Origin: an uncultured Prevotella sp.
GTDB lineage: Bacteria > Bacteroidota > Bacteroidia > Bacteroidales > Bacteroidaceae
Direction of reading: 5' to 3'
Length of the DNA: 10,106 nt
Assembly (NCBI GenBank): GCA_900540885.1
Contig: UQHJ01000082.1
Coordinates: forward strand, 1 to 10,106
In this document: one piece after another, positions 5,575 through 10,106 of the stretch
Numbering within the stretch: the first letter of the stretch is position 1
Layout: every line of letters starts with the position of its first letter
Position numbers and translations under genes: made by a program
The notes under the pieces: model-generated
What the model was told of the DNA's origin: nothing
What the model saw: the letters and a program-made list of their open reading frames with translations, nothing else
Database searches by the model: none

Positions 5575-8001
5575 TTAAAAATGCCACGTTACGTCCAAGC
5601 CAAAGGTGCGAGGTTGAGCGTATTGTGCAAAACGGTTGTTCATACTGTCAAAGGCAAAGGTAGCATAATGCGTGTTGGTAAGGTTGCGCGCATAAAGAGA
5701 GAGACTAAGCTGCTTTGCCATGGTCAGTCCGAGGTGGAGCCCCATTGTAGCATAAAATCGCTGACCAAAGGTGTTGGCCTCATTCCACTCAATTCGACCT
5801 GCCCCCTTGACATCAGCCCCTACGTTGACAGACTTTAAGAACAACTTGCCTTGCGCAATAGGTTGCACATAATCCACTGCAGCATTAAACGTGTGTTGAG
5901 GAACGAAAGGCACCTTGTTGCCCGTATAGTCAATGTGTTGGCCGTCATTTGTGCCTAAGTCGTAGTTCGTAAACTTGGCTTGTGTGTAGCCATAGTTAGC
6001 TGTGAGGTTCAGACGGTCGTCAAGTAATTGAGATCGCAATCCAACTTCTACCCCTACGCTGCGGCTTCGTCCCGCATTCACCATGACACGCCCCATGCCA
6101 CTTTCAGCAAAACGAGCAATTTGTTGGTCACGCGTATTCATGTAGAAGCCCGAAAGGTCGAGTTGCAACATCTTATCCGCCAAGTTGTGATGAATACCAG
6201 CCTCATAGCTCCAAGTGTATTCAGGTTTGTAGTAAAGCGTGGCGAGCGAGGGGGCAGCCGGCGTATATTTGTCAAGAACTCCTGTCATGCCTGCAATAGC
6301 CTTTTGCTTAACCGCATCGGGCAAGTGAGGTATGCTATTAATAGTCTCTATACTATATTGTTTTACCCCCAACATCATGTCACGTTGCAAGAGTGAACGT
6401 GAGAGGTCGGAGTAGGACTGGATATTGTATCCTCCAGCGCGGTACCCCTTAGCGATGCTAACGTAAACGTCGCCCAAGTCGCGTGGCAGGGCGTAGTTGA
6501 GAGCCACCTTCGGCAGTATTTGCCAAGAGTCGTGTCGGAGCGTACCATTGAGCGTTGGGTCGGCCGTGAGGTCGGTTTTGAATTGCATCATCGGCCCCAT
6601 ACTCATGCCAAAGTGGTAGGGCACGCCCGCAGTCCCAGCTCCCGATTGCAGGTTGAGTTCGCGGTGGTCGTAGTCTAAACGAAGGCCAAGCGTTGCGCTA
6701 AGCCCACCAAAGAGTTTCACCGTACTTTGGTGAAAAAGTGCGGCATTGACGGAAGGTGTCTGTAAGTCAGCGTTAAAGGGAATAGAATTGCCCGTAAAGG
6801 CTAAGTCTATTTTAGGATTAGAGGGCATGTGGCTTCCCAACTCATTGTTAAGGTAAGCAACTCCTTCCTCATAGAAGGTGACAGGACACCCCGTGTTGAG
6901 GTGTTGATACATGGCAAAAGCCCCCGTTGTCCACGTCCAACGTTGGTTAGACGATGGCGACTTCAGCGCTATCTCTTCTGATAACGTGTACATCTTTTGT
7001 TTTTGGCAGAGCGAGAAGATGTCGTTCGATGTGAAGTCTTGGTCCATAAACAGTCGGTCGTTCAAGTGTTGAAAGGCCGTAATGCTGGTCAATACCACGC
7101 GTGGCATACGATGTTCTACGTTCAGTCCCGTATTGAAGAGGCTACGGCGATAGGTGCTGGGGCGATTTTGTGATAAAGTGCCCTCGTTAGCTTTGTCACT
7201 TGCCGTATTGAAGCCATTGGCAAAGTCTGTCGAACGTCCCAATAAGTAGTAGGGGCAAGCTTGTTCGTTGCTATACTCATAAGAGGCCGTCCAATCCAAC
7301 TTCACTACATTGGTCGGTTGCCACGACCAACGCAAACGACCGCCGCCTGCCTCGCTGCCGTCTTGCGTCTTATTATTAAAGGTGTTCTTAAAGTAGCCAT
7401 CGCGCCCTTCGTAATAGCCCCCCACACTCAATCCCATGCGCTCTGCTGGGTGGAGATAGGTGGTAAAGGCCGCGTGGCGCGTCATGGTGCCATAGCTTTT
7501 GGCCGCGGTGCCTATTCCTGCGCTCACGTCAGTGCCGTAATGGGTAATTGGATTGGCCGTAAAGATACGGACCAGTCCGCCCATGGTGTTACGCCCATAG
7601 AGTGTACCTTGTGGGCCACGCATGACATCGACACGCTCAATGCCTTGAAAGGAGAAGTCGTAGGCTGATTTGTCAACGTAGGGCACGTTGTCAACATAAA
7701 GTCCAACAGCGGGAGTGTTGATACGTGACCCAATGCCACGAATGTAGCAAGCCGAGGTGAGGCGACTGCCATAATTGGGCATAAAGAAGTTAGGAGCGAG
7801 TGTCGAAAGGTCCTTTAGCGCGTCTACCTTACGATTTTTGAGGGATGTTGCGTCGAAGAGCGAAACGCTTACGGGCTGCTGACGCAGTTGTCGCGTTTCT
7901 TTAGGTGAAGCCACCACTATGGCTTCTTCTATATTGAACTTGCGCAGTGAGTCTGCGTCTGTTGTCATGAGAGTGGGGTAGAGGAGTGATAAAAGTATCA
8001 T
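5575..8001 (-). CDS. TonB-dependent outer-membrane receptor, substrate unknown
   Basis: This 808-residue plug-and-barrel receptor would import a scarce ligand (siderophore, heme, vitamin or oligomer) across the outer membrane using TonB energy. A TonB-box-like EEAIVVAS lies at 25-32. The plug follows (about 36-150) with YIRGIGSR (86-93), VGLYVDNVPYVD (99-110) and RVDVMRGPQGTLYGRNTMGG (123-142). The rest is a beta barrel that ends in the aromatic TWHF. It lacks the CarboxypepD-like N-terminal domain common in SusC-type proteins and has no SusD-like partner, so a polysaccharide role is unlikely. The signal peptide is odd: MILLSLLYPTLM carries no positive charge, and a stop codon 30 nt upstream rules out a longer form in frame. 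The gene diverges from a secreted barrel protein gene. Its leader of about 157 nt holds a hairpin and a structured repeat. Confidence 0.93.
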   Translation of the reverse strand: MILLSLLYPTLMTTDADSLRKFNIEEAIVVASPKETRQLRQQPVSVSLFDATSLKNRKVDALKDLSTLAPNFFMPNYGSRLTSACYIRGIGSRINTPAVGLYVDNVPYVDKSAYDFSFQGIERVDVMRGPQGTLYGRNTMGGLVRIFTANPITHYGTDVSAGIGTAAKSYGTMTRHAAFTTYLHPAERMGLSVGGYYEGRDGYFKNTFNNKTQDGSEAGGGRLRWSWQPTNVVKLDWTASYEYSNEQACPYYLLGRSTDFANGFNTASDKANEGTLSQNRPSTYRRSLFNTGLNVEHRMPRVVLTSITAFQHLNDRLFMDQDFTSNDIFSLCQKQKMYTLSEEIALKSPSSNQRWTWTTGAFAMYQHLNTGCPVTFYEEGVAYLNNELGSHMPSNPKIDLAFTGNSIPFNADLQTPSVNAALFHQSTVKLFGGLSATLGLRLDYDHRELNLQSGAGTAGVPYHFGMSMGPMMQFKTDLTADPTLNGTLRHDSWQILPKVALNYALPRDLGDVYVSIAKGYRAGGYNIQSYSDLSRSLLQRDMMLGVKQYSIETINSIPHLPDAVKQKAIAGMTGVLDKYTPAAPSLATLYYKPEYTWSYEAGIHHNLADKMLQLDLSGFYMNTRDQQIARFAESGMGRVMVNAGRSRSVGVEVGLRSQLLDDRLNLTANYGYTQAKFTNYDLGTNDGQHIDYTGNKVPFVPQHTFNAAVDYVQPIAQGKLFLKSVNVGADVKGAGRIEWNEANTFGQRFYATMGLHLGLTMAKQLSLSLYARNLTNTHYATFAFDSMNNRFAQYAQPRTFGLDVTWHF

Positions 8002-8017
8002 TAGAGATGTATTTAAA

Positions 8018-8096
8018 TAATTTAGTTTTTAGGTTATGAGGTAAAGTTGCATTATGTTGATAATCAACTGAGCTAACTTTACTCAAGTTTCGGATT
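8018..8096 (+). repeat. Structured intergenic repeat, copy C
   Basis: TTTAGTTTTTAGGTTATGAG (8021-8040) aligns with the cores of copies A and B. It is followed by GTAAAGTTGC, the palindrome GTTGATAATCAAC shared exactly with copy B, and AACTTTACTC closing an outer stem with one bulged G. The second hairpin of A and B is missing; a different hairpin (8085-8124) follows instead. The copy lies in the leader of the TonB receptor gene, antisense to that gene. Confidence 0.55.
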
Positions 8097-8124
8097 CAGC
8101 CCGCGCTTGCTAAATCCGAAACTT
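8085..8124. other. Strong hairpin in the receptor-gene leader
   Basis: AAGTTTCGGATT (8085-8096) pairs perfectly with AATCCGAAACTT (8113-8124), and the stem continues for three more pairs after one mismatch. It lies between the receptor promoter and its start codon. No T run follows on either strand, so a regulatory leader structure or a binding palindrome is more likely than a terminator. Confidence 0.6.
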
Positions 8125-8165
8125 CAGGCCTATAGTCTTTCGTTCGTCTTTTTTTATTTCGGCTG

Positions 8166-8197
8166 CAAAGTTAGGGCGAATGTAGAAAGTGGACAAT
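8166..8197 (-). promoter_or_regulatory. Promoter of the TonB receptor gene
   Basis: The minus strand reads TAACTTTG (8166-8173), a full match to TAnnTTTG. Twenty nt upstream is ATTG (8194-8197), three of four bases of the TTTG box. The predicted start near 8159 leaves a leader of about 157 nt that includes the hairpin and repeat copy C. Confidence 0.6.
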
Positions 8198-8243
8198 CCT
8201 TATAAATGTGGAAGAAAGGCGACCTTAGGGTAAAAAAATATCG

Positions 8244-8251
8244 TACTTTTG
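8244..8251 (+). promoter_or_regulatory. Promoter -7 box of the secreted barrel gene
   Basis: TACTTTTG matches TAnnTTTG and lies 25 nt before the ATG at 8277. No TTTG box is seen about 20 nt upstream, so only half of the promoter is supported. Confidence 0.5.
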
Positions 8252-8276
8252 CAATTTGTAAAAAGAACTCAAATAA

Positions 8277-9524
8277 ATGAATTTACGATTACATACTCTT
8301 CTTATAATATGTTGTGCGCTATTGAGCACACCACGTGTAAGTGCACAGATAGACTCCTTGGTGTTTATTGCCGATAGTGAGCGCGTACAAACCGAGGCGA
8401 AGGGCGAACTGCGTGTGAGTATTGACGCGTTAGCCTTCTTTCGCGACAATGAATACAACAGTGCTGACGTGACGAGAGGTTACACGCTCCCTGGTATGTG
8501 GCTCATGCCCACCGTTAGTTATCAACCCTTGCGCAACTTACGCATGGAAGTCGGAGCTTATATGCTCCACTATTGGGGAGCCAACACCTATCCTAATGCC
8601 AACTATACCAATTTGGCTGAGGCTGAGTCGCAGGGCACTTCAAAGGCTTTTCACTGTACCCCTGTGTTTAGAGCCAATTTACAAATTGACCCACACGTAA
8701 ACGTTGTGCTCGGTTCCCTTTATGGACGTTCGGCTCATGGCTTAGTAGAGCCTCTTTATAATCCTGAAATGAACCTCACCGCCGACCCTGAGACGGGATT
8801 GCAAGTATTATGGCGCAACCATTGGTTGAACTTTGATGCGTGGGTGAATTGGCAAAACTTTATCTTTAAGAATGATGATGAACAAGAGCGCTTCACTTTT
8901 GGCCTCTCCACTCGTTTTCTCCCTTCACGTTCTGTAGCGCGTGTGCAGTGGTACTTACCCCTACAGTTGCTGATGCACCATCGTGGGGGCGAAATTAATC
9001 CATCAGCGCCCAATCGTGGTGTAAAGACTTGGCTCAACGCAGCAGCTGGCGTAGGAATGAAGGCCTCGCTACGGACACGAGTACCCGTTACGTTGGGAGG
9101 TGAAGTAACAGCTACGTACTTTAGCCAGCAAAAGGGCACGGATCTACCCTTTGACAGCGGCTATGGTCTAATGGCAAAGGCCGAAGCACGCATTTGGCAC
9201 TTTGGCCTAACAGTTGGTTATTGGCAAGCGCATCGTTTCATCTCTGTGTATGGCAGTCCGCTGTTTGGCGCGGTGAGCAATAGTAAGAGCAACACCACCA
9301 TTGACCGTCCTCACATGGCCTTTGCCCACTTAGAGTATGCTCAATCATTGGGTCGGGGTTTCTCGTGGGGGGTACAAATTGATGCTGACCAACATTGGCA
9401 GCGGGGCATTCACAATCGGACAGAAAATGTTTATACGACCCCCTCTTCGACCACCGACTTTGCAGTAGGCATCTTCCTACGCATGACACCAAGCTTCTTA
9501 ATCAAAAAGTTCGGAGCGAAGTAA
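8277..9524 (+). CDS. Secreted, probably outer-membrane beta-barrel protein of unknown function
   Basis: The 415-residue protein starts with a clear signal peptide, MNLRLHTLLIICCALLSTPRVSA, cleaved before Q24. The mature part has no hydrophobic helix and is rich in alternating aromatic and polar strands typical of a barrel, for example LRMEVGAYMLHYW (83-95), TFGLSTRF and FSWGVQIDADQHW. I do not recognise a named family; it looks like a conserved Bacteroidetes outer-membrane protein. It ends FLIKKFGAK, so the usual C-terminal aromatic residue is not terminal. It diverges from a TonB-dependent receptor gene, with both promoters within about 80 nt, so shared regulation is plausible but unproven. 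The start is the first ATG after the -7 box. No terminator is visible after the stop at 9524. Confidence 0.75.
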   Translation: MNLRLHTLLIICCALLSTPRVSAQIDSLVFIADSERVQTEAKGELRVSIDALAFFRDNEYNSADVTRGYTLPGMWLMPTVSYQPLRNLRMEVGAYMLHYWGANTYPNANYTNLAEAESQGTSKAFHCTPVFRANLQIDPHVNVVLGSLYGRSAHGLVEPLYNPEMNLTADPETGLQVLWRNHWLNFDAWVNWQNFIFKNDDEQERFTFGLSTRFLPSRSVARVQWYLPLQLLMHHRGGEINPSAPNRGVKTWLNAAAGVGMKASLRTRVPVTLGGEVTATYFSQQKGTDLPFDSGYGLMAKAEARIWHFGLTVGYWQAHRFISVYGSPLFGAVSNSKSNTTIDRPHMAFAHLEYAQSLGRGFSWGVQIDADQHWQRGIHNRTENVYTTPSSTTDFAVGIFLRMTPSFLIKKFGAK

Positions 9525-9564
9525 TTAATTTGAGATAGCCTTACCACAACTCAAAAGTTTTTAT

Positions 9565-9572
9565 TACTTTCG
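9565..9572 (+). promoter_or_regulatory. Likely -7 box of the 82-aa gene
   Basis: TACTTTCG differs from TAnnTTTG by one base and is followed by CAATCC. It lies 59 nt before the ATG at 9632. No good TTTG box was found upstream, so the call is tentative. It implies a leader of about 50 nt. Confidence 0.4.
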
Positions 9573-9631
9573 CAATCCGTTACGGCTTAAAAGAGTCGGA
9601 AAGTAAACACAGGAAACATCAAAAACTTAAA

Positions 9632-9880
9632 ATGAATACTAACAACACAAGCAAGACGCATGAGGGTTTGGCCCAAGGCATGACCAACATTTATGACGAA
9701 GTAAACACTTCAGTAGCTTCAGCTATTAAGCAAGACTTATTGGCTCACTTTGGTAAGGGCCTCTATTATCACCTCAAGAATGGAGAGAAACCTATTAATC
9801 CTGAGCAACAAGCTTTCATCGCAGCTACTTTCGTAAAGCATGGTGTAACTACCCCTCCCGTTTACGATAAGGTGTTGTAA
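9632..9880 (+). CDS. Small soluble protein of unknown function, 82 aa
   Basis: I do not recognise this protein. It has no signal peptide or membrane segment. The N-terminal third is rich in Asn and Thr (MNTNNTSKTHEGLAQGMTNI) and probably flexible. A helix-prone stretch (about 24-48, VNTSVASAIKQDLLAHFGKGLYYHL split by G41 and G43) follows, then NGEKPINPEQQAFIAATFVKHG (50-71) and a Pro-containing tail. The coding call rests on a promoter-like box 59 nt upstream, a strong terminator 27 nt after the stop, and the absence of any longer overlapping frame. It lies 107 nt after the secreted barrel gene on the same strand but seems to be a separate unit. A possible ribosome site AGGAAA lies about 20 nt before the ATG, too far to be convincing. 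Confidence 0.7.
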   Translation: MNTNNTSKTHEGLAQGMTNIYDEVNTSVASAIKQDLLAHFGKGLYYHLKNGEKPINPEQQAFIAATFVKHGVTTPPVYDKVL

Positions 9881-9906
9881 TATCCTACTACTCCTCTCTC
9901 TCAACG

Positions 9907-9955
9907 AAAAAGGCTACCCTCACCAAGCGAATGACTTGGCGAGGGTAGCCTTTTT
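9907..9955. terminator. Bidirectional intrinsic terminator
   Basis: AAAAAGGCTACCCTC (9907-9921) pairs with GAGGGTAGCCTTTTT (9941-9955). An inner CCAAG/CTTGG stem continues after one A/C mismatch and closes a CGAATGA loop. A long GC-rich stem followed by five T makes a strong intrinsic terminator for the 82-aa gene. The A run on the other side would make it work for transcription from the right as well. Confidence 0.9.
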
Positions 9956-9991
9956 ATGTTGCTTAAGAAAATGTTCATTGCTGTCTGTTTG

Positions 9992-10106
9992 ATAAATTGC
10001 AGTTTATCTGCCTAATTGGGGGGCGGGTTCTAACCTGGGGGCGACGCGTCCCCGCGTCGGCATTGCCAACTTGGGGTTCGATGCCCCAAGTTGGCAATAC
10101 TTGAAG
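9992..10106 (+). repeat. Second copy of the palindromic-element end, cut by window edge
   Basis: AAATTGCAGTTTATCTGCCTAATTGG runs from 9994, and CCTAATTGGGGGGCGGGTT from 10011 is identical to the terminal module of the 410-bp palindrome. The inside differs. A 7-bp hairpin CGACGCG/CGCGTCG (10042-10059) is followed by a perfect 15-bp hairpin, ATTGCCAACTTGGGG paired with CCCCAAGTTGGCAAT (10062-10098). The element continues past the window, so its length and whether it has an inverted second arm cannot be seen. No gene is present here. Confidence 0.7.

Noticed and set aside
5560..5838. Plus-strand reading frame near the palindrome edge
   Set aside because: It is antisense to the conserved C-terminal barrel of the receptor and has no promoter.
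7261..7668. Plus-strand reading frame of 135 codons within the receptor gene
   Set aside because: It is antisense to the conserved plug region, which explains the openness of the frame.
5575..8001. SusC-type polysaccharide receptor
   Set aside because: There is no CarboxypepD-like N-terminal domain and no SusD-like gene follows.

Overview
The window looks like chromosomal DNA of a Bacteroidales bacterium, most likely a Prevotellaceae member. The grounds are moderate GC content, promoters of the Bacteroidetes type (TTTG, about 20 nt, TAnnTTTG), few Shine-Dalgarno sites, and the gene types present: lpxB, purD, a TonB-dependent receptor without a CarboxypepD-like N-terminal domain, and outer-membrane barrel proteins. 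The genus is an inference from protein style; no rRNA or other marker is present.

Layout, left to right. Positions 1-358 (minus) hold the N-terminal third of lpxB. Next is a minus-strand cluster transcribed from right to left: a small YqaA/DedA-like membrane protein (2064-2513), a ZnuA-like metal-binding lipoprotein (1181-2053) and a ZnuC-like ATPase (488-1144). No ABC permease is present. Upstream are a roughly ten-helix membrane protein of unknown function (2648-3583) and purD (3793-5058), which has a near-perfect promoter. A TonB-dependent receptor (5575-8001, minus) and a secreted, probably outer-membrane barrel protein (8277-9524, plus) are divergent and share a 275-nt control region. 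An 82-aa orphan gene (9632-9880, plus) with its own promoter-like box ends at a strong bidirectional terminator.

The most unusual content is between the genes. A 410-bp, nearly perfect palindrome (5142-5551) lies between the receptor gene and purD. Its two arms of about 175 nt are about 92% identical and contain smaller hairpins that have changed in a compensated way. Its terminal module recurs at 10011, followed there by two different perfect hairpins, which suggests a mosaic family of palindromic elements. A second family of structured repeats occurs three times (about 2536-2651, 3658-3787 and 8018-8096). Two copies bracket the unknown membrane-protein gene in inverted orientation, and the third lies in the 5' leader of the TonB receptor gene.

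Functionally, the window combines envelope biogenesis (lpxB), metal uptake (znuA/znuC), outer-membrane transport (TonB receptor and barrel protein) and purine synthesis (purD). No mobile-element proteins, CRISPR array, tRNA or rRNA were seen.
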